Part shown: positions 10,446-21,013 of the stretch, in pieces
Numbering within the stretch: the first letter of the stretch is position 1
How the letters are laid out: each line of letters starts with the position of its first letter
Assembly (NCBI RefSeq): GCF_024586455.1
Contig: NW_026089623.1
Location: 6,259,367 to 6,323,366, forward strand
Direction of reading: 5' to 3'
DNA length: 64,000 nucleotides
Origin: Bactrocera neohumeralis
Taxonomy: Eukaryota; Arthropoda; Insecta; Diptera; Tephritidae
Translations under genes and position numbers: made by a program
The notes under the pieces: generated by a model
Told to the model about the DNA's origin: nothing
The model's database searches: none
The model's input: only the letters and a program-made list of their open reading frames with translations

Positions 10446-10752
10446 TATAAAAAAAGAAATTGCGTTGATTGCGTTTTTGTAAAAAAATTAATAGTTGCGG
10501 ATCGACCGTCTTACTTTGCGGATGAAACGAAAAAGGGAGCAATTTTGAGTGGTGAATAGATGCTGATTACGAGTCGTCTCGTTGATAATCGTGTGGTTGT
10601 TGTGTTGTAGTAATGATCGGTGTTAAGTACTGTGTTTGATGCGTGTGTGTGTGTATTGGTGTATGCTGTGAAATGTTGTGTGATGAGGTGTTGTGACGTG
10701 ACGTGATGTGTGGTGATGTGATGTTGCAGAATGCTCATAGCTCATGTGAACA
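10446..10752 (-). repeat. BEL LTR, 5' segment
   Basis: Minus-strand TGTTCACATGAGCTATGAGC at 10752 downward matches the LTR at 51734. CAACGAGACGACTCG and CCACTCAAAATTGC follow. Plus-strand TGTG-rich frames here are shadows. Confidence 0.75.
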
Positions 10753-10755
10753 GTT

Positions 10756-11687
10756 GGAGTATCAAGAGCATCATTGAAAACCATTTTGAAAGTAACATGT
10801 CAACTGGCAACCGGAGGAATGAAGAAATATTTTGTGGATAGACGAATGTAAGATAGTTTTATTTGGTGGCATAGGGTCTAGGCAGTCGTCCACCAAATAC
10901 GGAATACAATCCGCAATACACTCTTAAGACCGTCAAACATGGTGGTGCAAAACTGCTGGTTTGGGGAAGCTTCTCGTACAACGGCGTGAGACCAATCCAT
11001 CTGATAAAAGAAACCATGGATCAGTACGTGTATGTGGATAAATTGAAAGTTATGCTGCTATACGCGGAATGGAATATGCCGTTAAAGTGGTTGTGTCAGC
11101 AAGATTACGGCCCGAAACATACAAGTAAATCTGCAAAGGTATGGTTTTGGGTCAATAAAGTTGAGGTTATGTCGTGGCCTGCTGAGGCGCCTGACCTTAA
11201 TCCCATAGAAAATGTATGGGCAGATATTAAAAAATGTTTGCTGACCGTAGACCATTAAATACGAGGTAATTATGGATCACGGTCTACGAAGCATGGCAGC
11301 AAATCCCGCTGAAAAGGTATCGTGCATCTGATCGACTCTATGCCCCGCAGATGTGCTGGAGTAATAAAAAGCGGCGGTTACTCGACTAAATATTAAGCAA
11401 ACTAACTACTATACTAGTCAGAATTTACAATTTTTTAAATTTATTGTTAGTTTTATTGAATTTTGTGATGCACTCCTATTATTTTGAACACTCAATTATT
11501 GAGGTTTTTATTTAAATAAGTTATTTTTTTTCGTTTACTGAGTATTACTAGAAATTTAAAAGTGCATAAAAGGACTGCATACGAGTAAAATGAACAATTC
11601 GTGGATAAAAAACAAATGAATAAAATTCTTGTTTTTGTTAAAAAACATAGCTTTATTGGGATGCACTCCTATTATTTTGAACACCTG
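10756..11687 (+). mobile_element. Tc1-like transposon, 3' part
   Basis: Transposase remnants are followed by the right end. The terminal sequence GATGCACTCCTATTATTTTGAACAC occurs at 11467 and again at 11660, ending ...CACCTG with a TA at 11688-11689. Such a pair of repeats is the IR/DR arrangement of Tc1-like elements. The left end is absent because the BEL LTR begins at 10752. Confidence 0.75.
10760..11258 (+). pseudogene. Tc1-like transposase, C-terminal two thirds
   Basis: A DDE transposase that cuts and pastes at TA sites. Two stops at about 10840-10870 break the first catalytic segment (expected WTDESK). From 10890 the frame reads NTEYNPQYTLKTVKHGG, then LLVWGSFSYNGV, CQQDYGPKHTSK carrying the second catalytic Asp, and WPAEAPDLNPIENVWADIK carrying the third acidic residue. 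The open part from Met at 10986 is 90 codons. A stop at 11256 precedes the expected C-terminal block, which is still partly readable out of frame to about 11390. Confidence 0.8.
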
Positions 11688-11689
11688 TA

Positions 11690-13157
11690 TATTTGAAAAT
11701 TATCACCGAAAATTTGAAGTTTTTTCAGAAAACAGTTTAAGATATGTATGTATATATATGAGAGTAATGGTTAAAAAATTTTAACTTAGTGTAATCGGCT
11801 CCCAAAAACTTTAAGCGTGATTTTCTCGGAGGATTGTTTTCAGAGTCGGTGAAGAAAAGTTCTTTAGATCGGCTTGATATATGTACTTGTGAGATTTCCA
11901 CCGTCGCAGTTCGGTTAAAGGATCTATGCACATATGTGGGAGTAGCAGAAACGTGTTTAAAATGTATTCTTAAGATCAGAAGATGCACCTCAGAACTATA
12001 TTTCTGCTGAAATAAAAAATGCGAGGCAATGTCAGGCAGCGCAAATCAATTTGTTTTCTATGATCCTTTTGCGTATTGTTCCCAAAAAACTGTCTCAAAA
12101 CACCACAAATGAGAAAGAATTTAAAAAAGAGTGAACTCTAAATTGTTCACAATTTTCTTTACACATATTTTTTGACATTTTTTCCATTATCAGAGATAAT
12201 TTGAACGAAATATTATCAAAATTGTGTCCGTGTTTTGTATGAAGAAAGTAATGAAAACACTGTGTTCATGAAAGTTGTTCAGTTATGGTATCTATTTGAT
12301 TATGAGGACTATTCTTATTGGCTAATTTCTCTGTATTTAATGGTGTTTGTAAATATTTTTTTAAAGTTATTTTTTAAATTTAAACATAGAACTTAAAAAA
12401 AGAACCGATTTAAAAAAATAATTAAAACTTTTTCTAAATATGTGCTTACTTCTTTATGTTCCGAATACCATAAATACTGACATAAATGTTTTTACGCATC
12501 AAAGCTTTCGAACATGCGCTCATACCCAAAGGTCATTCATTTTTACTCGAGTATACCTCTCATGACTTGAATCAATCCTATATTACTCGAGTAAATTTGG
12601 CTGACCTCTTCTTTCCGGCAAGCATACATTGGTTCGATTCAAGCAATCGTGGCAACACAATGTTCTAATATGATGTTATCTGAATCGAAATCGCCCATAC
12701 CTTGTACTTGATGGTGATTACTGAGGAATAGATTGTTCATATTAGATGTCTTCGCTCGCCATTTCTATGTTCGCTTCAGCAATCTTGCCAACAAAAATTA
12801 CATGTAAAAAAAGTTATCGAGTTGAACTCGTACCAGTGATCTGCAGTGAATGAGTTAAACACAACTTTGAGCTACTTGCGAAAAATTAAGTATGAAGCAA
12901 GCAAATTATTCACGAAATGAGTACAAGTGTCATTACTGCTCACTTACAATTATGAGAGAGAGTATTGGCTTCTGAGCTACTTAGCTTCTATTAAGGAAAT
13001 ATTCACAAGTGTTTGGATATAAGTTCACAATACTTACGAATCTTTGCTTAGGTTTCTGTGACAATTTTGAATCCGAAACACTTGTGAGTAGACGAAGAAG
13101 CTCAATTGAACGCAAGCCACTTAAACCATATGAGCCCCGAAAGTTACTATTATAAAA
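11690..13157. other. AT-rich sequence without a recognised gene
   Basis: I see no supportable gene. A minus-strand frame at 11737-11988 and a plus-strand frame at 12486-12668 are short and unrecognised. TACTCGAGTA-like dyads recur at about 12550-12595. Subterminal transposon sequence is possible but not shown. Confidence 0.5.
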
Positions 13158-13234
13158 ACGTCTGGTTACCAGCCTTTCTATCCAGTTAATAGAGTTGTCC
13201 GCTTAATAGAGAGTCCATTTAATAGAGCTTTCAC
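13158..13234. repeat. Terminal inverted repeat of a pogo/Tigger-like element (relic)
   Basis: The reverse complement starts CAGTGAAAGCTCTATTAA and repeats TTAATAGAG-like units, as in pogo/Tigger ends (CAGTGAAAnCTCTATTAAGCGGAC). A TA follows at 13235. No transposase is attached. Confidence 0.5.
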
Positions 13235-13387
13235 TGTATTTTTTTTTTATTTATGAATTGTTTTTACTATTTTTTCTTCTAAGTTGGTTCGAACTGGACA
13301 CAGTGTGCTAAATTTTACTAAAATCGGTTCAATAGTTTAGGAGTCCATCGCGGACAAACAACGATACACGTACTTTTTATATATGTA

Positions 13388-14345
13388 TCGGGTGATTTTT
13401 TAAGAGCTTGATAACTTTTTTTAAAAAAAAACGCATAAAATTTGCAAAATCTCATCGGTTCTTTATTTGAAACGTTAGATTGGTTCATGACATTTACTTT
13501 TTGAAGATAATTTCATTTAAATGTTGACCGCGGCTGCGTCTTAGGTGGTCCATTCGGAAAGTCCAATTTTGGGCAACTTTTTCGAGCATTTCGGCCGGAA
13601 TAGCCCGAATTTCTTCGGAAATGTTGTCTTCCAAAGCTGGAATAGTTGCTGGCTTATTTCTGTAGACTTTAGACTTGACGTAGCCCCACAAAAAATAGTC
13701 TAAAGGCGTTAAATCGCATGATCTTGGTGGCCAACTTACGGGTCCATTTCTTGAGATGAATTGTTCTCCGAAGTTTTCCCTCAAAATGGCCATAGAATCG
13801 CGAGCTGTGTGGCATGTAGCGCCATCTTGTTGAAACCACATGTCAACCAAGTTCAGTTCTTCCATTTTTGGCAACAAAAAGTTTGTTAGCATCGAACGAT
13901 AGCGATCGCCATTCACCGTAACGTTGCGTCCAACAGCATCTTTGAAAAAATACGGTCCAATGATTCCACCAGCGTACAAACCACACCAAACAGTGCATTT
14001 TTCGGGATGCATGGGCAGTTCTTGAACGGCTTCTGGTTGCTCTTCACCCCAAATGCGGCAATTTTGCTTATTTACGTAGCCTTTCAACCAGAAATGAGCC
14101 TCATCGCTGAACAAAATTTGTCGATAAAATATTCCGGCCGAAATGCTCGAAAAAGTTGCCCAAAATTGGACTTTCCGAATGGACCACCTAAGACGCAGCC
14201 GCGGTCAACATTTAAATGAAATTATCTTCAAAAAGTAAATGTCATGAACCAATCTAACGTTTCAAATAAAGAACCGATGAGATTTTGCAAATTTTATGCG
14301 TTTTTTTTTTTTAAAAAGTTATCAAGCTCTTAAAAAATCACCCGA
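13388..14345 (-). mobile_element. Rosa-type (DD41D) mariner, copy A, with 215-bp inverted ends
   Basis: Bounded by TCGGGTGATTTTTTAAGAGC and its reverse complement, with TA at 13386-13387 and 14346-14347. The normal terminal repeat has been extended. 13388-13602 and 14130-14345 are inverted copies and include the last ~30 codons of the transposase. The 5' end of the gene is therefore replaced by an inverted copy of its 3' end. Copy B at 21014 is a deletion derivative of the same form. Confidence 0.85.
13494..14114 (-). pseudogene. Rosa-type mariner transposase, N-terminally truncated
   Basis: The 206 residues begin at the first catalytic region (FSDEAHFWLKGYVNKQN). They continue through WFQQDGATCHTARDS with the second catalytic Asp and PRSCDLTPLDYFLWGYVK with the third. 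I count 41 residues between the second and third catalytic Asp, which is the DD41D signature of the rosa lineage. The DNA-binding N-terminal half (about 150 residues) is missing, lost to the inversion. The remaining frame has no stops. Confidence 0.85.
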
Positions 14346-14347
14346 TA

Positions 14348-15425
14348 TAAAGATATGTAGCTCCTATAGATCCTTAGATTCAAGTATATCATTATCAATG
14401 TACTAAAAATAAGAAGTACATATGTAAGCGCGAAATTTTTGTATGTTTTCACGAATAAACTATACTCAGTTGAGTACTGATCTAATGGTATGCAACGAAT
14501 TGCTCAAACAATTGTATAGAGAGAAGCAAGTAAACCAAGAGAAAGCAATAAGTGATTGTGAGATATACATATGTATTTACACTCATTGTTACACAAGCAA
14601 GCCATGCGATTGTGAGAAGATAATATTTTTAGTGAAAACAAGTTTGAGTGAACAATGGGGGTGATTCATGAATTTAAATCTATCATCGTAATATATAGAA
14701 AAAATGGAAAAAATAAAAAATTATGTATTCTAACGCGAAAAAAATAATTTCTTCACTCAGAGAGAATCGTAACACTATTGCACATGCATCAGAACACATG
14801 TTAGCTCAGAGTTACAACAAAATTGATGTTCGTGTGTTTGAGCATTTAGAACAATTTGTTCCATTCACTGGAAAGTAACGTTTATGTCAAATCAGTTGAC
14901 GCTGGTCGGTACTTGAATCGATCAACAATATGTTCAGCCGAATTGATTTAATATTGTTTTCAGCACAAGTATTTGATCTGACTTAATCATACTCTTTGCA
15001 CCTGTCTGGGCTAAACCTTGGCGTAAACCGAATGTCTTTAATATAACTTCCGATCGTCTGGTTGATTTTTTCGTCGTATGTTAAATTTAACCATTTGGTT
15101 GAGTTTACATAATACACATTGATTTTACAATAAATATTTCTAACACGAAGCAAAATGTAGTCACAAAACTAAGAAAGTCTCTGATTTATAATGTACATAT
15201 GTATATAAGTTTATAAGATACCAAACTTGATTGTAATCAATTCGGAATTAATGAATGTTGAATTCTTAAACAACATTGCGGTTATAAAATTTTGCCGTCT
15301 GAAAGTAAATAGCGAGAGTTCGAGAGAGTTGGAGAAGGTCTTCAGATTAATAATATATAGTTTTGCTTCCGCAAACTTATAACTTTTATACAAAAAAATA
15401 TATATTTATTTCAAAATCTTATCTA
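14348..15425. other. AT-rich sequence without a recognised gene
   Basis: Short frames at 14443-14664 and 15211-15393 show no family resemblance. ATACATATGTATG-type microsatellite is scattered through this stretch. Confidence 0.5.
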
Positions 15426-15910
15426 TTGGGTAGTCGAAAAAAATCTTTTCGTATTTTGCCAGTAGATGTTGCAGTCGTATATCTCCAGTGCTACTAATTA
15501 CATTGTGTCATACCATATAGTGTTGGAAAGGTGAGATTTCAGGCTTAACTTATCAAAAAAAAAATAAATTCGGGGAAGTTGAAAAAAATTTACAGCTGTT
15601 TATGAGTGAAAATAATGAAGAAATATATTTTAAATTTTTGAAGTTATACTTCTTATACGAGTTCGGAAAAGGTTGAGATAGATTCAGGTTGAGCAACCTT
15701 GCTCAATATGAATCTACGCAACCTTGTCTGCGAAGATGTTCGAGCAGCAAGCGAAGCGGTGACAATCGGCGATCGTTTGTTCGTTTCTTTCGGCACAGCT
15801 CGGCTTTTCTACCAACAACACAATGTTGCCATGCTTATGCTGTTGTTGTTTTTGTAAAACAATGTTTCAATTTTTGGTTGGTGACATATTCAATTAAAAA
15901 ATCAATTCCG

Positions 15911-15985
15911 TTGGGATTCGAACCTACGTACCTCCTACGTGCTCATCGTAATTTTGAAACGCTTACCACCTAGACCACCATTGAC
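15911..15985 (-). repeat. tRNA-derived SINE-like unit 1
   Basis: The minus strand has an A-box-like TGGTCTAGGTGG and a perfect B box GGTTCGAATCC, with tRNA-like spacing. The acceptor stem does not pair. The flank TTATGCATAACCAAACCAT recurs beside the units at 17383 and 18213, marking a dispersed family rather than a tRNA gene. Confidence 0.6.
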
Positions 15986-16202
15986 ACTTGAATTGCATTG
16001 TCCTAATTATGGTTTGGTTATGCATGAAAGAAATATACAATGGATCGCCGATTGTTGGTGACATCTTCATATACATATCTACGCATATGTATGTTTGTAT
16101 GCTTGTGCATTATTTGTTTGGCAATGTATGCAAATATATGTACATATAAGTATATATGAATGTATGAACATGCAAGTCAATGCCCGCACATGTAATAAGT
16201 AT

Positions 16203-16510
16203 CAGAGAACTGCAAAACTCACTTTTTCCTCGAATCAGCTCATACGCAAAAGTTTCTATTCAAGTCCAATCACTGAGCGAAACACAGCGTTGAGTAAAAA
16301 TCAGCTCATGTTGCCGAATCGCTCATTCGCGTACAATGTGAGCCTTCGGTCCGAAATGCTTTGCTCACGTTTGCTCACTTCACGAAATATTTAGCTCATG
16401 CTCGCTCACTTTACGAAATGTTTAGCTCACTTTCGCTCAGTGATTGGAATTGAATAGAAACTTTTGCGTATGAGCTGATTTAAGGAAAAAGTGAGTTTTG
16501 CAGTTCTCTG
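16203..16510. repeat. Palindrome formed by an inverted duplicate of the hAT left end
   Basis: 16203-16278 and 16434-16510 are inverted copies (CAGAGAACTGCAAAACTCAC...). The loop is rich in GCTCAC repeats. The 8 bases after it (GTATGTAT) match the left target site at only 6 of 8, so the true outer end is at 17211. Confidence 0.7.
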
Positions 16511-16624
16511 GTATGTATATAGTTTTTGTATGCTTCGTTCGCGATCAGCTTATGTGTCACATGCATTGCACTAAGAATTTGGTACACAACTTATATTTTA
16601 GTATGTATTTGTCATCCCGTCGAT

Positions 16625-16830
16625 ATGGACCAAGAAGATATTTTAGAAAAAATACGTACAAACGCCTACACATTGTCAGCCCGACATAAGGGAAGGAGCC
16701 ATGTTTGGAATATATTATCTGAAATTATTAAAGAGGATGGCACTATTTGGAATGGATTTACATATATACTGCCAATCCTGTAACAATATTTTAAAATATT
16801 TGCCAAAAAATTCTTCAAATTTAAACAGAC
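16625..16830 (+). pseudogene. hAT transposase N-terminus: BED zinc finger, frameshifted
   Basis: The frame opens MDQEDILEKIRTNAYTLSAR, then SHVWNILSEIIKEDG. A two-base shift near 16763 puts the finger in another frame. There the text is YCQSCNNILKYLPKNSSNL followed by NRH, giving the C-x2-C...H arrangement and N-L-x-R-H end of a BED finger. BED fingers bind transposon ends. The dimerisation and catalytic parts are absent. Confidence 0.6.
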
Positions 16831-17382
16831 ATATGTATGTATGTATGTAAGTGCTGCAAATCGCTTAAGGAGACGGCGCTTTTATTCAAGCACAAGTGAG
16901 TTTATTCATATGCGTTGAGTTGGCTCATACCCATTGAGTTTGCTCATAGGTGTTGAGTTTGCTCTTTTGTGTTTTTGTTTTCATTCAACACGATCATTGT
17001 TGAGCCGAATGAGCGAACGCTTGAGTAGAGCTGCTTCAACACGAGCGTGAATAAACTCAGCAAGCAAACGAATTTACCGCAATTGAGCTGAATTTAGCTC
17101 AGTAGCGAAAACATTCACGAATGCCATTTTGAGCGCTTGAGCCGAATGTGCTGATAGTTCGGGTATTGATCGTGCATGAATATTTTTGCGCTCAACGGAA
17201 GCCATTCTCTGATAAGTATATTGATAAGTGATGAAAATATGATGTAGATACACAAGATAGGATAGAAGATGTGTGCCTTTTAATATTATGTATATTGCTG
17301 TGATAAATTTAATTTCTATTAGTAAGAAAAATATTTATTTGTATAGTATACGATGTTAAAAGCCAAAAATTAAAAATTTATT

Positions 17383-17445
17383 CTGTCGAGATTCGAACCT
17401 GAGACCTGTGGTCCAAGCGCTTACCACCAACACCACCATTGACAC
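17383..17445 (-). repeat. tRNA-derived SINE-like unit 2
   Basis: B box GGTTCGAATCTC and A-box-like GGTGTTGGTGGTAAGCGC on the minus strand. It shares the flank CACCATTGACACTT and GGTTTGGTTATGCATG with units 1 and 3. Middle sequence differs from the other two. Confidence 0.55.
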
Positions 17446-18212
17446 TTAGGTTGCGCTGACTTAAGTATGGTTTGGTTATGCATGTACATAAGAAACATAC
17501 GACTAATAATTTTGTTTAAGTATAGAAATATGCTTTTGTAGAACATTTGCTTTCGCAAATATACAGACAAATGTGCAAACGACATAATAGATATATGTAC
17601 ATATGTATGTATGATTATTTCGCATTTTGCTTCTACGCCGGTTAAATTTCTATACAAAAATCGGCTGAAATGTGTGAGAAAATAAAAAAATGGACAACTA
17701 GGGCAAATAATTTTTAAAAAATTTATTGACAATTAAATATAAATGAAAATACATGTAAATTTACTTAAATTTATTTAAATTTATTGAAATTTCGTTTCGA
17801 ATTTTTAGGCACTTTCAAATTAATTAATATAAGTAAAATTCACGACTTAACCCGCACACGTCTTATTCGCGCAAAATTTCCAACTTTATGAAAATTGGCG
17901 CAATTATTGACACTTCAATTTTATGTAAAGTTTAAAACTTGTTTACATATGAATATATAATATATTTGATTTTGGCGCAATTATTGACACTTGTCTTAAT
18001 ATACAAAATTGGGCCAAAACGAAACAATGAAATACATACATAATTACTTTTGCATGTCAATATGGAAATGCCGACGGCAAAACGAAATTGCTTACATTCG
18101 TACATTGCGTATGAATCATGAAAATATCATCATAATGTTTAGGTAAATCGTTTATATATTTAAAATGAGTTATTATAAAATAAGATCACATATTCAATTA
18201 AAAATAAATTCT

Positions 18213-18290
18213 GTTGGGATTCGAATCTACGCACCTCCTACGTGCTCGTCGTAACTTTTGAAGCGCTTACCACCTAGACCACCATTGACA
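18213..18290 (-). repeat. tRNA-derived SINE-like unit 3
   Basis: Close copy of unit 1, including flanks to about 18360 (ACAATGGATCGCCGATTGTT). B box has one change (GATTCGAATC). Confidence 0.6.
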
Positions 18291-18359
18291 CTTGAATTGC
18301 GTTGTCCTAATTATGGTTTGGTTATGCATGAAAGAAATATACAATGGATCGCCGATTGT

Positions 18360-19320
18360 TACCTCTTTCCTTGCTGCTGCTGCGCATATGTATGTTTGTG
18401 TGCTTGTTCATTATTGAAGTTATACTGCTTTTTCTTTCCTTTGTCTTTCATTGCGAATTCTCAACTATTTTATGTACCTTTTGTTGAAATACCCTGCGTT
18501 GGCCGTTGAAAAATTAAGGCTATACTTTACAGGATTATTTCTGTAGTTAGTCTTCATTTACATTTTTTGGAAATCGACCCGCGATGACGAGGTATATCGT
18601 TTTATCTGACAGCGTGAGGTTTAAGAAGTTCATTTCTAATTGTGTCTTGTGGCATATTAGAAATGATGTTTCTTCGAAAATCGTCCGCTTACAACGGATA
18701 AAACGACTTCTGAGTGGTGATTTTAATGAATAAATTCCTTTTGGTTGAAATGCTCTGCATTGGCTGTTGAAAAGTTAAGACTATACTTCTCAGGATCATT
18801 CATTCCTTTCATTTCTTAAAAGAAATGGCCGCCGATTGTCACCCCTTGCCGCTGTAGCAGCTTCGCCTACAAACATGTGTAAATATGTATGTATGTATAC
18901 GTATGATCGTGAATACATATCGACGCAGATTTTTGCGAGAAGCACCAGAAAGTTGTGCAATTTATGATTTTTAGCTTTTGCCATCGTTGCGAAAAGACGA
19001 CTTGTTGGCAAAGGCATGCCCGGGGAGATAATAAATTATAATAAATTTATAAAATGTGAATTTAAGTTTTCTAGTTTTCTTTCACACAAAATGATATGCA
19101 TTTCTTGGAATATCACTAAGAAGTATAATTTCATCCGCGCGTAGGGACTCCACGCACCTTTTTTTTTATAAAAAAAAGGAAGAATGCCACGCAAGTGAAG
19201 TTTAATAATATTTATAGCGGAAAAATGGCAAAAAGGTACATAATTGTGTATTTATTTATTAATATAAATATAAAAAAAATAAGTTGAAGTTTGATTAGAA
19301 ATACGAAAAGACTTTTCGAC
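18360..19320. other. Non-coding stretch inside the decayed mariner
   Basis: Nothing recognised. Two related segments (18480-18545 and 18740-18810) share TTGGCCGTTGAAAA...TATACTT...CAGGAT, so a short sequence is duplicated about 260 bp apart. GTATGTATGTA microsatellite lies at 18885. Confidence 0.45.
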
Positions 19321-19327
19321 TACCCAA

Positions 19328-19544
19328 TAAATATAGTTAAAAAAAACTAAAAAACACGCTTTTAAAACATATCAAACTAAAAAGTGAAAAATAATTCCTG
19401 CATTATTGTGAGAAAAGCGTGGAATGCTCGATATATGACCAAGCACCCCACGCTTTTCTTACAATAATGCAGGAATTATTTTTCACTTTTTAGTTTGATA
19501 TGTTTTAAAAGCGTGTTTTTTAGTTTTTTTAAACTATATTTATT
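19328..19544. repeat. Foldback element with 95-bp arms
   Basis: 19328-19422 and 19448-19544 are inverted copies (AAAACACGCTTTTAAAACAT..., AGAAAAGCGTGG). The loop is about 25 bp. It abuts the right end of the mariner at 19327. Confidence 0.75.
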
Positions 19545-19726
19545 TTTAATTTTTTAGTTTGATGTGAGAAACTGCAAATTTATTAAAATATGAACTATGG
19601 CATGTAGTATGGGTTAAGTAAATCGATAATTAGGCAGCATTTAATATCTACTCGTAACCTTTCATTGACTTATTGTTATATTATTTGCGACCAAGTTCTA
19701 TTCACGACTTTACGAATTATTACTTC

Positions 19727-19909
19727 TTAATCGAATCATTTCTTCTAAAGCTTCAATGTTACATGGGGTTTTACCTGTCAACTTTGAACAGTCTAGTTCT
19801 TCAATTCGCGCACCGTCCAAAGATCTACAACGACTAAGTGCTACATAAGCTTGTCCAGCAGCAAACAGTCGAGAGCCCAGATAAATTACTGCATGATCTA
19901 CTGTACAAC
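19727..19909 (-). pseudogene. Helitron PIF1-type helicase, C-terminal fragment
   Basis: The minus strand, from about 19909 to a TAA at 19727, gives about 60 codons. SGCTVDHAVIYLGSRLFAAG is followed by QAYVALSRCRSLDG and LDCSKLTGKTPCN. QAYVALSR is the last helicase motif of Helitron Rep/helicase proteins. The rest of the protein is absent upstream, where a 54-bp palindrome (19912-19966) interrupts. A host PIF1 helicase is unlikely because the tail after the motif is Helitron-like. Confidence 0.7.
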
Positions 19910-19966
19910 CAGAGAACGTATATTTATAACATATATATCGTATATTTATAAATATACGTTCTCTAC

Positions 19967-20466
19967 AAAACTAGTTTTATATAGATGTTGCATACTTTTA
20001 AGCGCATCTTTTTGGTGAGGTGCTTAAACTTATTATCGCCTTCCTACAGTGTCGCTCAAATATTCTAGGTTTCAGCACCACTTAAAAAAGTTACAAACAT
20101 ACATACATACATACAAGTGAAGCTAATAAAAGCGTATTAAAAATAAGTTGGGTTTTTGTCTCTTCGCTATAGCTGACTAAGCCGTTGTAGGAAATTAAAA
20201 ATTTTCTGAACCTATGAGAATTTGCAAAAAAAAAAAAAAATCAGGAAAAGTTCAATTTTAACCGAGTGTAAATTCAAAAACAAAATTCATTACTCACTTA
20301 TAACAGAAAATGTTAAATTTAGACAGAGAATGTTATTTAAAATTTAGCTAAGCTGCAACATACTGATTAGGGCAAGTAAATTCTGAAAGGTTCGAGCAAA
20401 ATGCACAATACCAAGTTAAACGTCGAAAATCACTTCATTGTTTTTCACAATATTCTCCATTAAGAT
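19967..20466. other. AT-rich sequence without a recognised gene
   Basis: Nothing coding. A CATACATACATAC run lies at 20099. Confidence 0.5.
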
Positions 20467-20678
20467 TGTAACGTGGCTTTTACCACCTTACAATAATTTA
20501 CTCCAACACTGTACATCATTTATCCTTACCATACCTCAACATAGTGCTTTCCACCATACTAGAAATATCCTACACTTACTAAACTTCACCTCACTGCATT
20601 GACCAAAGCTACGCACACAATTTACCTCACTACGCTGACCAAAGCTGCGCTATGCAATAGGCAGTGGTAAGTGATGTA

Positions 20679-20868
20679 GTTAGTTTTTGTAGACGTTGCG
20701 TTGAAAAGGTATTACACCAAATCGGTGTAATACCAGTGCTCGCAATGACTCTGCCTTATAACTTAATCGATGTGTTAGTTTCCGCAGGCGTTGCGTCGAA
20801 ACGATATCACACCAACTCGGTGTGATATCAGTGCGCGCAATGGCTCGACCGTAGTCTCAGTTGCGTTG
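20679..20868 (+). repeat. Two 95-bp direct modules, each with an 11-bp-arm palindrome
   Basis: Module 1 contains GGTATTACACC-AAATC-GGTGTAATACC at 20708-20734. Module 2 contains GATATCACACC-AACTC-GGTGTGATATC at 20803-20829. Both arm differences are matched by compensating changes in the opposite arm. Confidence 0.85.
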
Positions 20869-20875
20869 CGATACA

Positions 20876-21011
20876 GCGATATCACAGCTGCGCTGCCTCG
20901 AGCAGCGTCACTACCGCAGCCTACACACCAGTGCACCGTTAACATATCAGTCACAGCTGCGCTGCCTCGAACAGCGTCACTACCGCCGCCTGCACACTAG
21001 TGCACCGTTAA
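20876..21011 (+). repeat. Two ~70-bp tandem units (third unit at 21592-21662)
   Basis: Units share TATCAGTCACAGCTGCGCTG, then CTCGAACAGCGTCACTACCG and AGTGCACCGTTAA. Rosa copy B sits exactly between units 2 and 3. Confidence 0.8.
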
Positions 21012-21013
21012 TA

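Larger units (their letters stand above)
4359..10752 (-). mobile_element. BEL-type LTR element, 5' end only, opened by two later insertions
   Basis: Reading on the minus strand, the LTR starts TGTTCACATGAG at 10752. It is interrupted by the R1-like element, continues at 7239-7178, is interrupted by the hAT-like element, and ends ...GTTAACA at 5136. A primer site and an A-rich leader follow down to 4359. The LTR matches the plus-strand LTR at 51734 along its length, including the CGAGTTYGCYAACAGTG and CAACGAGACGACTCG blocks. The element is cut off at 4359, where RTE copy 1 ends. Confidence 0.75.
16203..17211. mobile_element. hAT element, internally deleted, with exact 8-bp target duplication
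   Basis: The ends are CAGAGAACTGC (left) and CAGAGAATGGC (right, reverse complemented). ATAAGTAT lies on both sides (16195-16202 and 17212-17219). Subterminal regions are full of GAGC/GCTCA motifs. The left 308 bp (16203-16510) is a near-perfect palindrome, so it contains a second inverted left end. A BED zinc-finger start lies at 16625. Confidence 0.75.
15426..19327. mobile_element. Decayed mariner with nested insertions
   Basis: The left end TTGGGTAGTCGAAAAAAATC (15426) and the right end, reverse complemented TTGGGTAGTCGAAAAGTC (19327), are inverted and flanked by TA (15424-15425 and 19328-19329). This is mellifera-type mariner terminal sequence. At 15605 a frame starts MSENNEEIYFKFL, which resembles the mariner N-terminus, and stops at 15675. 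The rest of the 3.9 kb is SINE-like units, a hAT element and AT-rich DNA, so most of the transposase has been lost. Joining the two ends into one element is inference. Confidence 0.55.

Noticed and set aside
10511..10738. A His/Thr-rich small protein on the minus strand
   Set aside because: It is the translation of CA-rich BEL LTR sequence.
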